Source of the DNA: Gemmatimonadaceae bacterium
Lineage (GTDB): Bacteria > Gemmatimonadota > Gemmatimonadetes > Gemmatimonadales > Gemmatimonadaceae
DNA length: 64,000 nucleotides
NCBI GenBank assembly: GCA_035606695.1
Contig: DATNEW010000041.1
Coordinates: forward strand, 1-64,000
Direction of reading: 5' to 3'
Below, piece after piece: positions 17,196 to 26,068 of this stretch (position 1 is the first letter of the stretch; every line of letters starts with the position of its first letter). A program made the translations under genes and the position numbers. Under the pieces are notes generated by a model. It searched no databases. It saw only the letters and a list, made by a program, of their open reading frames with translations, and was not told where the DNA came from.

Positions 17196-18138
17196 TGGGC
17201 CGCACCTCCAGCACGCGTTGGAGCTTGGCGATCGCATCGAGCGCATCGCGCGCATCGGCCGCCACCGGACCACTCGGCGACATCTTGAGCAGTTGCTCGA
17301 CCGCGCTGCGCGCCGTGGTGAGATCCGCCGCGACGAAGCGAATGGTCGTCATCGGCAGACTCGGATCGTTGGCGGCGTACACCGGCGAATCCGGTGTCGC
17401 GCGCGTGGACTTGGCCGCTCCCGCAACGACGACACCCGTCGTCGCCAATCCGTACGCGATCTTCGCGATCTCGAATTCGTCGCGGCCGAGCGATGCCGCG
17501 ATCGCTCGCAGATTCCGCTCGCCGTCGATCATCGTGAGCACCTGCCACTCGTGCGGCAAGAGATCGAGCATCGTGCCTTCGCGATCGTTCTCGACCGGCG
17601 CGAGCTCGGGCACCACGTCGAGATTCGGAATGACGTCGTCGATGCGCGACCATTCGTCGATGCGCCGCGCGCCCTCCATGAGCAGCGACTCCGTCGAGAC
17701 GCTGATGCGCGTTTCCACCGCGATCTCGTCGCGTGGACGCTCGTCGAAACGGAAGAACCCTTCGCGCCACGACATGAGCTCGAACACCACGCTCTCGATC
17801 TGCAACCGAAGCTGCCGCTCGAGCTCGCGCTGCGTGATCGCGCCGATCTCGACGAGCAGATCGACGACATCCCGATTCGCGCGGCCGTTCTGCTGACACG
17901 ACCGCGCGCGCGCGACGTCGGCTTCGCTGACGCGCCCCGCCTGCATCAGCGCCTCTTCGGTCGTCACCGGCTTGCTGCGAATGGTCGCCTGCACGACGCG
18001 GCCGTTGTCGAACGCCACGACGCCTTCGTCTTCGCGAAGATCCGAGGTGACGCGCAGCGTCCCCGTCTTCCGGCTCAAATCCAGAAGCTGGAAGACGTCG
18101 TGAATGCCGAGCTCGCGGAGCGGTCCTTCGATCGCCAT
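17188..18138 (-). CDS. DUF4388 (PATAN) domain protein
   Basis: 316 residues from an ATG at 18138, two bases after the TPR gene stop. N-terminal DUF4388/PATAN domain (MAIEGPLRELGIHDVFQLL, SRKTGTLRVTS, VVAFDNGRVV), a middle region with LLVEIGAITQRELERQL and VFELMSWREGFFRFDE, then GARRIDEWSRIDDVIPNLDVV and a winged-helix-like segment (HEWQVLTMIDGERNLRAIA). The first 230 residues parallel the other DUF4388 protein of the cluster (11374-12993). The function in this setting is unknown; PATAN proteins elsewhere connect receivers to pilus-based movement. Confidence 0.75.
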   Translation of the reverse strand: MAIEGPLRELGIHDVFQLLDLSRKTGTLRVTSDLREDEGVVAFDNGRVVQATIRSKPVTTEEALMQAGRVSEADVARARSCQQNGRANRDVVDLLVEIGAITQRELERQLRLQIESVVFELMSWREGFFRFDERPRDEIAVETRISVSTESLLMEGARRIDEWSRIDDVIPNLDVVPELAPVENDREGTMLDLLPHEWQVLTMIDGERNLRAIAASLGRDEFEIAKIAYGLATTGVVVAGAAKSTRATPDSPVYAANDPSLPMTTIRFVAADLTTARSAVEQLLKMSPSGPVAADARDALDAIAKLQRVLEVRPNG

Positions 18139-18140
18139 GG

Positions 18141-20843
18141 CTATGCGGCTCCGCGCGCGCCGAAGACGCGTTGCAGGTCGTTCGCCGTGCGAATCTCGCG
18201 GCGCGCGCGACGGGCGTAGTCGCTCGTCGGCGCCAGCGCGAGCACTTTCTCCCACCGCTGCACCGCATCGCGATACCGGCGCTGCTCGGCGAGAATCGTC
18301 CCTTCGTGAAACAGCGCGCCAACGTGCGTCGGATCGAACCGCAGCACGCGCGCGAATGCGTGGATCGCATCGCGCTTCCGACCGAGGGTCAAGAGCGTCT
18401 CGCCGAGTCCGATCAACGCGTCGAAATGATAGGGATCGCGCTGCAGGAGATCGATCAACAGCGACAGCGCATCCGACGTCCGGCCAATGCGCCGCCGCAG
18501 GCCCGCCAGCTCGAGCGTGGCTTCAGCGTACGTCGGCACGGCATCGAGCGCCGCGACGAGCTCCTGCTCAGCTTCGCGCGTATTCCCCTTCGCCTCGAGG
18601 AGCTTGGCAAGATGGAAGCGCACGACGGCGAAATCCTGATCGAGCTCGAGCGCGTGACGGTACGCCGCGATCGCGCCTTCGTTGTCGCCGAGCGAACGCG
18701 CGATGTCGCCCACCTTTTGCTGCACGTCGGCCCGCATCGGCGCCACGCGCCGCGCGGCATCGAGCAGCGCCAGCGCCGCGGCGGGATCACCCGCTTCCGC
18801 ACACGCCGTCGCCGCAAGCATGAGCACGTCGGGATCGTCACCGTGTTCGTCGAGCAGACGTTCCGCGATCGGGCGCGCCTCGAGCGCGCGTCCGAGTCGC
18901 ACGAGCGACCAGGCTTCGCCCACACGCGCCGAACGGCGTGTGGAATCCAACCGCAGCGCTTCGCGATAGCGCTCGAGCGCTTCGCCGAACAATCCTTGTT
19001 TCGCGAACACGTCGCCGAGCAACGCCATGCCATCGGCGCGCGCGTGACCACGGCCGATCGCGCGATTGATCTCAGCGGACGCGCGGTCGTACAAGCCCTT
19101 CGACAGGTAATCGGCCGCCATCGCGAACGGCGACGCTTCCGTGCTGCGTGCAGGCGTCGGCGTGGCGGGCGTCGGCGCCGGCGTCAACTCCGTGAAGAGC
19201 GTGTCGAGGGACTGCGGATCGAAGTTGAAATCGGCGACGGCCGTATCGGTCGGACGCTCGCCGCCCAAATCCGGCTGGATCGAGAGATCGGGATCCTCGT
19301 ACTCGACGTCCATCGCCAGCTCGAACTTCTGCGCGACGTAGTACGGATCGAGCTCCAAGGCGCGCTTCGTCTCACGCAACGCGCCCTCGAAGTCGCCGAG
19401 ATTCGAGAGCGTGAAGCTCATGTTGTAATGCGCTTCGGCAAAGTCCGGACGCGCCTGAATCGAGCGGGCGAATGCATTGCGCGCATCCTCGAACTTGCGC
19501 AGCTCCGTCAGCACGAGGCCGATGCCGTTCCACGCGACGGGATGCTCCGCCTCGGTCGTGAGCACCTGGCGATACGCGTCGAGCGCGAGCGGAAAGCGCT
19601 TTCCGCGGCACAGGAGCAGCGCCAGGTTGAGGCGCGCCTTCACGAACGTCGGCTGCCCATCGAGCGCCTGCCGAAATGCCGCGATCGCGCCATCGACGTC
19701 GCCGCTGTGATACAGCGCGACCCCAAAATTGTTTTGCGCGATCGCATACCCCGGCTCGACATGCAGCGCACGCGCATAACTCTCGGCGGCTTCCGCGTAG
19801 CGGCCTTGTTGATGCAGCGCGACGCCGTGCTCGCTCCACAGCTTGGGGCTCTGCGACTGCCGGTGCAGAAGCTCCTCGTACACGGCGAGCGCCTCGTTCG
19901 GCTGTCGCATGAGCAAATGCACTTCGGCCATCGCCTGCAGCACGAGGTCCCGCTCTTCGCCGCGCTCCAACGCTTTCGCGTATTCGCGCAGCGCCTCGGC
20001 GTAGTAGCCCTTGCTGCGGAACGCGAGGCCGAGATTGTACTGCGCGAGCTGGCTTTCACCGCTGACCTGCAGCTCGCGCTTTGCGTCGGGCAGCTGCGCG
20101 GCATCCCGCGCGATCCCGCCTTGCCGCTGTTGATCGATCGCGAGATTGGCGTGCGCGCGGGACAGCGCCGGGTTGAGCTTGATCGCGCGCCGCGTGACGG
20201 CCTGCGCGTCGGTGTGCCGGCCGATGTCGCCGAGCACGAAGCCCATCAGATACAAGGCGTCGTGATTCTCGGGATTGAGCTCGATCGCGCGCTCGAGCGC
20301 GCGCAGCGCGTCGTCGTTCAGGCCGCGATGATACAGCACTTCGCCGAGCGTGAAATGCAGCAGCGAGCTGTCGGGATCGAGCGAGAGCGCGCGCTCGACG
20401 TACGACTGCGCGCGCTCGATGTCGCCCGACAGTTTCTCCGCCAGCGCGAGCTGCAGGAGCGCGCCGACGTCGGTCGGATTGAACTGGAGCAGCGACCGAA
20501 ACTCTTCGGCCGCCTCGTCCTGCTGGCCGAGCAGCGAGAACGTGCGGCCGAGCTCCCAGCGCGCGTCGCGGTCGTCGGGCTTGAGGCGCAGGCGGTCTTT
20601 CAGTTCTGGTATTCTAGTATCGTAATAACCGGTGTTGAAGTACGCGACTTCGAGGTTGCGCTGCGCGACCTCCATCTTCTGATCGAGCTCCAGCGCCTTC
20701 ATGAACGCCGCGACGGCCTCGGCGTACAGGCCCTTGTTGTAATAGAGCACGCCGAGGTTGTTGTGCGCCCCCGCGTCCGACGGATCGATCCGCCGGGCGA
20801 ACGACCGAAGAACTTCGCGATCGCGTTCGGAGGTCAGCACCAT
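18141..20843 (-). CDS. Large TPR scaffold protein
   Basis: 900 residues, almost entirely TPR units, about twenty in two arrays split by a disordered Thr/Pro-rich linker (about residues 560-580, containing TPAPTPATPTPARS). Typical units are AGAHNNLGVLYYNKGLYAEA and NDDALRALERAIELNPEN. No signal peptide or membrane helix is seen, so it is probably cytoplasmic. The ATG at 20843 is two bases after the cheC stop; a TTG two codons upstream is possible. Co-translation with CheC suggests that it binds the chemosensory proteins. It is the largest non-canonical component of the cluster. Confidence 0.8.
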   Translation of the reverse strand: MVLTSERDREVLRSFARRIDPSDAGAHNNLGVLYYNKGLYAEAVAAFMKALELDQKMEVAQRNLEVAYFNTGYYDTRIPELKDRLRLKPDDRDARWELGRTFSLLGQQDEAAEEFRSLLQFNPTDVGALLQLALAEKLSGDIERAQSYVERALSLDPDSSLLHFTLGEVLYHRGLNDDALRALERAIELNPENHDALYLMGFVLGDIGRHTDAQAVTRRAIKLNPALSRAHANLAIDQQRQGGIARDAAQLPDAKRELQVSGESQLAQYNLGLAFRSKGYYAEALREYAKALERGEERDLVLQAMAEVHLLMRQPNEALAVYEELLHRQSQSPKLWSEHGVALHQQGRYAEAAESYARALHVEPGYAIAQNNFGVALYHSGDVDGAIAAFRQALDGQPTFVKARLNLALLLCRGKRFPLALDAYRQVLTTEAEHPVAWNGIGLVLTELRKFEDARNAFARSIQARPDFAEAHYNMSFTLSNLGDFEGALRETKRALELDPYYVAQKFELAMDVEYEDPDLSIQPDLGGERPTDTAVADFNFDPQSLDTLFTELTPAPTPATPTPARSTEASPFAMAADYLSKGLYDRASAEINRAIGRGHARADGMALLGDVFAKQGLFGEALERYREALRLDSTRRSARVGEAWSLVRLGRALEARPIAERLLDEHGDDPDVLMLAATACAEAGDPAAALALLDAARRVAPMRADVQQKVGDIARSLGDNEGAIAAYRHALELDQDFAVVRFHLAKLLEAKGNTREAEQELVAALDAVPTYAEATLELAGLRRRIGRTSDALSLLIDLLQRDPYHFDALIGLGETLLTLGRKRDAIHAFARVLRFDPTHVGALFHEGTILAEQRRYRDAVQRWEKVLALAPTSDYARRARREIRTANDLQRVFGARGAA

Positions 20844-20845
20844 GA

Positions 20846-21472
20846 TCAAGCGACGCGGACAGCCTTGAGAATGGCCTGCAGCGAGGCGGGATCGGGAAGC
20901 AACAGGAAGAATCCGCGCAGCTTCTCGTCGGTGTCGTTCATGTAGAACTCGCTCTCGACGCAGAACACGTAGTCCCGGTCGGAACCGAACTGCAAGTAGG
21001 TCGTCGTCAGCACCGCGTTCGACATGTCCACCGCCAGCGCCGGCGGCGACGGCAGGAGCATCATCCCCATGAAATCGCTGAGCGCGTTCATGTACGCGGA
21101 GCTCAGGATGTTGCCGGCTTCCTTGATCGCCGACTGATCCATCTCCGAAAACTCGTCGCTGTCCGGATCGACGACCGGGCGGCGCATCAACATGCCCGCC
21201 AGCCGCCGCGCCGTGCGCCGCGGAAAGACGAGCAGCGTGCGGCCCGTGAGATCCCCGAGCATGTGCATCAACACCGCCGCCACGGGCTCGTCGGGCGCCG
21301 CGACTTCCGGCCCGACATCCTCGAGCGGCGACACGTTGATCGTCGGCACGCTGATCATGATCGTTTCACCGACCATTTGCGACAACGCCGTCGCCGCATG
21401 ACCAGCGCCGATGTTCGCGACCTCGCGCAGCGCGTCGAGCTGAATGGCCTTCAGACTCCGCAGATCGTCCAT
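20846..21472 (-). CDS. cheC: CheY-P phosphatase CheC
   Basis: 208 residues from an ATG at 21472 with AGGA upstream. Two copies of the CheC active-site signature E-x2-N are present: LREVANIGAGHAATALSQM near residue 15 and IKEAGNILSSAYMNALSDF near 120, so both phosphatase centres look intact. CheC dephosphorylates CheY-P and binds CheD to control receptor deamidation. It lies just downstream of cheA. Confidence 0.92.
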   Translation of the reverse strand: MDDLRSLKAIQLDALREVANIGAGHAATALSQMVGETIMISVPTINVSPLEDVGPEVAAPDEPVAAVLMHMLGDLTGRTLLVFPRRTARRLAGMLMRRPVVDPDSDEFSEMDQSAIKEAGNILSSAYMNALSDFMGMMLLPSPPALAVDMSNAVLTTTYLQFGSDRDYVFCVESEFYMNDTDEKLRGFFLLLPDPASLQAILKAVRVA

Positions 21473-21511
21473 GAGTTCCTCAAAGAGGAGTAACCACACC
21501 ACGCACACGCA

Positions 21512-23470
21512 TCACAGCAGACTGCTCACATCGACGATCAACGACGGCGTGCCGTCGCCGAGCAGCGTGGCACCGCCGAAGAACGTCGGCCCATCGTGCA
21601 CGGCATCGTACTGCTTCACCACGATCTCTTCCTGGCCCGTCAGCTCGTCGATCACGAGCCCCGCCCGACGATCGCCGACGTCGATCACCACGACCTGTTC
21701 GAGATCGATGTCGCTGCGCGGCTCATACGCCGGCAAATCGACGAGCGAACGCAAACGAAGCAGCGGCAGCACTTCGTCGCGCGCCAGCAGCACCTCACGC
21801 CCCTTCACCGTTCGCACCACATCGGCTGTGAGCTCGATCGTCTCGTTCACGTGCACGAGTGGAATGGCGTACGTCTCGTCGGCGACGCGCGCCAGCAACG
21901 CGCGCACGATCGCGAGCGTGAGCGGCAGACGCAGGAGCATCGTCGTGCCTTGTCCCTGCACCGACCGAATGTCCATGGCACCGCCGAGCGACCGAACGCG
22001 CGTGTACACCGCATCCACGCCGACGCCGCGACCGGAGAGATCCGTGACCTTCTCCGCCGTCGAAAACCCCGGCCGCGCGATGAGTCGCAGCAGCTCGTCG
22101 GGGCTCAGATCCGTCTTGTGCTCGTCGACCAGCCCATCGCGCTTCGCGCGCGCCAGGACCTTGTCGCGGTCGATGCCTTTGCCGTCGTCGCTCACCTTGA
22201 TCACGACCGCCGAGCGATCGCGGACGGCGCTGAGCGTCAGTCGGCCCACAGGCGATTTGCCGGCCGCTTCACGCACGGCCGGCATCTCGAGCCCGTGATC
22301 GATCGAGTTGCGCAGCAGATGCACGATCGAATCGCCGATCTCGTCGAGCATCGAGCGATCGAGCTCGATATCCTTGCCCTCGACGATGAACTCGACCTGC
22401 TTGCCGACCGCACGCGCCGCGTCGCGCACGACGCGCGGAAAGCGATCGAAGACGTGCGACACCGGCACCATGCGGCTGGCTGTGATTTCGTCGCGCAGCT
22501 CGGTGATGAGCCGCGACGATTGCGACACGGTCTCCTCGAGCGCGGCATCGCCGATCTCCGCGGCGAGCTGCGTCAAGCGTCCGCGCGCGATCACCAGCTC
22601 GCCGATGAGATTCATCAAGTTGTCGAGCCGCCGCACGTCGATGCGCACCGACCGCGCCGGCGCCGCTGCAGGCGCACCTGGAACTGCACCTGGACCTGCC
22701 CCGCCCTGCGGCACGGCGGCGACACTCGTCGGCGTCGGCGAGCGGGGCGCGGCGGCGATGGGCGCGGATGCCTGCGCCGCCGCATGCTCCTCGTCCTCTC
22801 CGACCTGCACGTCCGTAACATCGCCGGCGCTGCGCGCGACACGATCGATGTCGGCGGCGCCCGACGGCGTCAACAGACGCAGCGCGAAATCCGCATCGAA
22901 GCCGTCGATTTGAATTTCCTCGAGCGGCGGCTCGGTGCCCGTCACTTCGCCGATGCGCCCGAGCGCCTGCACGATGATGAACGCGCGCACGCCCTTGAGC
23001 GGCGTGTCGGGCGCAAGACGCACGCGCACCAGCGTGCCGTCGCCCGGCGGCGCGTCGACCGTCCACCCTTCATCGCCCGCCTCGTGCTCGACCATGCCGC
23101 GCAGTCGCTCGACGAGCTCTGTCGTGACGACCGCGCCTTCGCGTCCGGCGACCGCGGCTTCGACCGCTTGCTCGAGGACGTCGGCCGCGCGAAACAACAC
23201 GTCGGTCACGTCGCCGTCGATCGCGAGCTCGTTGCGCCGCACACGATCGAGCACGGTCTCGAGCTCGTGCGCGAGCTCGGCGACGATGGCGTAGCCCATC
23301 GTCGCGCCCATGCCCTTGATCGTGTGGACGGAGCGGAAGATCGCGCCCACCGCCGCCGTCGCCGACGCACCCCCGCCGCCCTGCTCGAGCTCGAGCAGCG
23401 CCTGATTCACCGCGGTGATGTGCTCGCGGCTCTCGGTGAGGAATAGCTCCGCGTACTGCTCGTTATCCAC
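21512..23470 (-). CDS. cheA: Chemosensory histidine kinase CheA
   Basis: 652 residues, GTG start. P1 HPt domain with phosphorylated His in FRSVHTIKGMGATMG (about residue 49); a P2-like domain (about 135-225, GVRAFIIVQALGRIGEV); an Ala/Pro-rich linker; P3 dimerisation (about 275-340, VDVRRLDNLMNLIGELV-like); the P4 ATPase with N box LLRNSIDHG, G1 SDDGKGID and G2 GRGVGVDAV; and a CheW-like P5 domain (about 510-650). It is the complete five-domain plan of a classical CheA. It would phosphorylate the CheY and CheB encoded in the same cluster. Confidence 0.95.
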   Translation of the reverse strand: MDNEQYAELFLTESREHITAVNQALLELEQGGGGASATAAVGAIFRSVHTIKGMGATMGYAIVAELAHELETVLDRVRRNELAIDGDVTDVLFRAADVLEQAVEAAVAGREGAVVTTELVERLRGMVEHEAGDEGWTVDAPPGDGTLVRVRLAPDTPLKGVRAFIIVQALGRIGEVTGTEPPLEEIQIDGFDADFALRLLTPSGAADIDRVARSAGDVTDVQVGEDEEHAAAQASAPIAAAPRSPTPTSVAAVPQGGAGPGAVPGAPAAAPARSVRIDVRRLDNLMNLIGELVIARGRLTQLAAEIGDAALEETVSQSSRLITELRDEITASRMVPVSHVFDRFPRVVRDAARAVGKQVEFIVEGKDIELDRSMLDEIGDSIVHLLRNSIDHGLEMPAVREAAGKSPVGRLTLSAVRDRSAVVIKVSDDGKGIDRDKVLARAKRDGLVDEHKTDLSPDELLRLIARPGFSTAEKVTDLSGRGVGVDAVYTRVRSLGGAMDIRSVQGQGTTMLLRLPLTLAIVRALLARVADETYAIPLVHVNETIELTADVVRTVKGREVLLARDEVLPLLRLRSLVDLPAYEPRSDIDLEQVVVIDVGDRRAGLVIDELTGQEEIVVKQYDAVHDGPTFFGGATLLGDGTPSLIVDVSSLL

Positions 23471-23515
23471 GAGACGTCACACCCTCGGCCGGCATGCGAA
23501 TGCGTTGCACCGCGC

Positions 23516-23878
23516 TCAGCCGAGTACGCGCTGAACCGCTTCGAGGACGCGGCTGGGTTGAAACGGCTTGACGACGAAGTCCTTCGCGCCGGCTTGAATG
23601 GCTTCGACGACGAGCGCCTGCTGACCCATCGCGCTGCACATCAGAATGCGCGCTTGCGGATCGAGCTTGCAGATCTCGCGCACCGCGTCGATCCCGCCCA
23701 TGTCGGGCATGACGATGTCCATCGTCACGAGGTCGGGACGCAGCTGCTGATACTTCTCGACCGCCTGCACGCCGGTCTCGGCCTCGCCCACGATCTCGAA
23801 TCCCGCCTGCTGCAGAATGTCGCCGACCATGGTGCGCATGAAGATCGCGTCGTCACAAATCAGAACGGTGTGGCTCAA
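23516..23878 (-). CDS. cheY: CheY response regulator
   Basis: 120 residues, a single receiver domain. Acidic pair D9/D10, phospho-acceptor D54 in VTMDIVMPDMGG, switch Ser/Thr in MCSAMG and conserved Lys in KDFVVKPF. No output domain, so it acts by binding a target. The start is a TTG at 23878, supported by GGGAGG six bases upstream; no nearer ATG or GTG fits. It lies upstream of cheA and after the third cheW. Confidence 0.95.
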   Translation of the reverse strand: MSHTVLICDDAIFMRTMVGDILQQAGFEIVGEAETGVQAVEKYQQLRPDLVTMDIVMPDMGGIDAVREICKLDPQARILMCSAMGQQALVVEAIQAGAKDFVVKPFQPSRVLEAVQRVLG

Positions 23879-23917
23879 GTACGCCTCCCTGGAGTGCCTG
23901 TCTTCCCGCCGACGATC

Positions 23918-24436
23918 CTACGACAGCAGGACTTGCTTGAATAAGAATTCGAGATCCAGCAGCACGACTGCCTGTCGCTCGCCATCCGATAAATCGGCCG
24001 CCATGCCGTCCTTGCCCTCGGCGCCTTCGACGGCTTCGACGCCTTCGTCGGATTCCGCACCCGCGTCACCGACGGTCGCCACGCCGCGCACAATGCCCTC
24101 CTCACGCGGCTCGACGTCCAGCGCGCGCACATCCGCGACTTCCTCCACGATCAAACCGACCAGTCGCTCGCGATGCCGCACCAGCAGAATCGATCCGTCG
24201 GTGATGGGCGCGCGCGATGGATCGAGCCGCATCCCGAGATCCAGCACCGTGACGATGGTGCCGCGCATGTTGATCAGCCCGCGCACGAACGGCGGCGCGC
24301 CGGGAAGGCGCGTGATGCGTCGCAGCGGAATGATCTCCTGCGCGGCACTGATGTCACACCCGTACAAATTCGCCCCCACGCGAAAGAGCAGCGCGGAAGC
24401 AGCAATGAGATCAGGTGTCGACGTTGTAGAATCCAA
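23918..24436 (-). CDS. cheW: CheW-like chemosensory coupling protein 3
   Basis: About 172 residues from a TTG at 24436, inside the end of rluD; the start is not certain because the ribosome binding site is weak. CheW domain: LLFRVGANLYGCDISAAQEIIP, VRGLINMRGTIVTVLDLGMRL, GLIVEEVADVRALD. Unlike the other two, an acidic insert of about 30 residues (GDAGAESDEGVEAVEGAEG) replaces part of the domain before the closing strand AVVLLDLEFLF. The insert is built from 9-bp repeats in the DNA. It is the first gene of the chemosensory run and is probably coupled to rluD. Confidence 0.85.
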   Translation of the reverse strand: MDSTTSTPDLIAASALLFRVGANLYGCDISAAQEIIPLRRITRLPGAPPFVRGLINMRGTIVTVLDLGMRLDPSRAPITDGSILLVRHRERLVGLIVEEVADVRALDVEPREEGIVRGVATVGDAGAESDEGVEAVEGAEGKDGMAADLSDGERQAVVLLDLEFLFKQVLLS

Positions 24437-25412
24437 AGAACTCGAGCGGGTTGGCGTGCTGCTGGTCGGTAATCGAAACGTCGGGGCCGGCGGCGGCCGC
24501 GAGGGCGCGGTGCAGATCTTCGGGCAGCGGCGCGCGCAGGTCGATCGTCTCCCCCGTTTCAGGATGACGGAAGACCAGCCACGCAGCATGTAAGAAGTGT
24601 CGGCGCGAGGGGAGATTTACCAACCTTCGCCCTCCACCTCCGCCGTACGTGTCGTCGCCGACGACCGGGTGCCCGATCGAAGCGAGATGTACTCGGATCT
24701 GGTGGGTCCGTCCCGTAAAGAGATGTGCCCGAAGCAGATCCGCGGAGTCGAAGCGCGCGAGACGAGTCAAATCGGTCCTCGCAGACCGTCCGGTACTGAC
24801 GATTGCCATGCGCTTTCGGTCTCGCGGATCCCGAGCGACCGGCTTCTCGATCGTGACACGGTCGTCGGTCAGATGCCCCCAGCAGAGAGCGGCGTACCGC
24901 CGCACGATTTTCCGAGCTTGCAGCGCGGCGCCGAGGACACGATGCGCCCGGTCGGTTTTGGCGACCAAAAGGAGGCCCGACGTCTCCTTGTCCAGGCGAT
25001 GGACGATTCCCTCGCGTCCTTCCTCGGAAGCCTCGGAGCCCTCGGAACCCTTGGAAAGCGGGCCGCCGCGCCCTTTGAGCGCGTTGACGAGCGTCCCGGA
25101 CCAGTTGCCGGGCGCCGGATGCACGACCATCCCGGCGGCCTTGTTGACGACCAGGACGGAGTCATCCTCGTAGACGACGTCGATGGGGATGTCCTCGCCT
25201 TCGACCTTGATACCCCTGGGTTCCGGGATATTGACGGTTACTTTTTCTCCTGGTCGAGCCCGGTACGCCGATTTCTCCCGCCGGCCGTCAACCAGCACAT
25301 GCCCTTCGGCAATGAGCGTCGCCGCCTGGTTCCGGGAGAGATCGAGCGCGCCGGCGACCAGCAGGTCGAGGCGAGGCGCATCATCAGGCGTGTCGAGGGT
25401 ATGGGTCGGCAT
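24411..25412 (-). CDS. rluD: Pseudouridine synthase RluD family
   Basis: 333 residues. An N-terminal S4 RNA-binding domain (about 14-60, SRNQAATLIAEGHVLVDG) precedes the RluA-type catalytic domain with HRLDKETSGLLL, where the Asp is catalytic. It converts uridines in 23S rRNA helix 69 to pseudouridine if it is RluD proper. A Ser/Glu/Gly-rich insert (about residues 121-137) sits in the loop before the catalytic motif and is encoded by four 9-bp repeats at about 25020-25060. The gene precedes the cheW start by overlap. Confidence 0.9.
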   Translation of the reverse strand: MPTHTLDTPDDAPRLDLLVAGALDLSRNQAATLIAEGHVLVDGRREKSAYRARPGEKVTVNIPEPRGIKVEGEDIPIDVVYEDDSVLVVNKAAGMVVHPAPGNWSGTLVNALKGRGGPLSKGSEGSEASEEGREGIVHRLDKETSGLLLVAKTDRAHRVLGAALQARKIVRRYAALCWGHLTDDRVTIEKPVARDPRDRKRMAIVSTGRSARTDLTRLARFDSADLLRAHLFTGRTHQIRVHLASIGHPVVGDDTYGGGGGRRLVNLPSRRHFLHAAWLVFRHPETGETIDLRAPLPEDLHRALAAAAGPDVSITDQQHANPLEFFGFYNVDT

Positions 25413-25478
25413 GGGGCGGGAAAGATACTCGCACCCATGTCATCCTGACCCGATCTTCTTCTCGACGCGCGGGTGAAG

Positions 25479-26057
25479 CTACTCTTTCGCCGGAACCGTC
25501 TCGCCGGGGTCGAAATCCCGCGCCGCCGCTTCCGCGGCCTGCATCGCCAGCTCGCGCCGATCCTCGCGCCACAGCACGAAGGCTAGCAGCAACGCGCCGA
25601 TCGTCACCGCCGAATCCGCGACGTTGAACGTCCAGAAACGCCAGGTGCCGACGCCGATATCGATGAAGTCGACCACACCCTCGGCGTTACGGAAGCGGTC
25701 GAGCAGATTACCCGCCGCACCGCCCCACGCCAGCCCGAGCGCGAGCACGCGCACCATGTCGCCGGGCAGCGTCGTGCGATAGAGCCGCCACAGTATCACC
25801 AGCGCGATCACCGCGAACGCGCCGAAGATGTAACGCGAGTGTGGGCCCAACCACATGCTGAACGCCGCGCCCGGATTGAACGCCAGCGTGAAGCGCACGA
25901 CGCTGCCGATGATGTCGTGCGGAATGTGCTGCGGCATGAGATGGCGCACCGCGAGCATCTTTGAAACGATGTCGAGGACGAGAACGAGGACGGCCGCGGA
26001 CCAGAACACGCGGCCGTTCGTGCTGCGACCGGGCTGACGAATGGCGGGACTGGTCAT
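25479..26057 (-). CDS. lspA: Signal peptidase II (LspA), copy 1
   Basis: 192 residues from an ATG at 26057. Four membrane helices of prolipoprotein signal peptidase, with both catalytic aspartates in motifs GNLLDRFRNAEGVVDFID and FNVADSAVT. It cleaves the signal peptide of diacylglyceryl-modified lipoproteins. A 30-residue charged C-terminal tail follows. It is the second of two adjacent lspA-type genes, 11 bp after its neighbour. Confidence 0.92.
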   Translation of the reverse strand: MTSPAIRQPGRSTNGRVFWSAAVLVLVLDIVSKMLAVRHLMPQHIPHDIIGSVVRFTLAFNPGAAFSMWLGPHSRYIFGAFAVIALVILWRLYRTTLPGDMVRVLALGLAWGGAAGNLLDRFRNAEGVVDFIDIGVGTWRFWTFNVADSAVTIGALLLAFVLWREDRRELAMQAAEAAARDFDPGETVPAKE

Positions 26058-26068
26058 GAGGCCTTGGC

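Noticed and set aside
18171-20945. 924-codon open frame on the plus strand opposite the TPR and cheC genes
   Set aside because: It is Arg/Glu/Leu-biased, shows no domain, and mirrors a TPR gene with clear repeats and an operon position. GC-rich coding sequence often leaves the antisense frame open.
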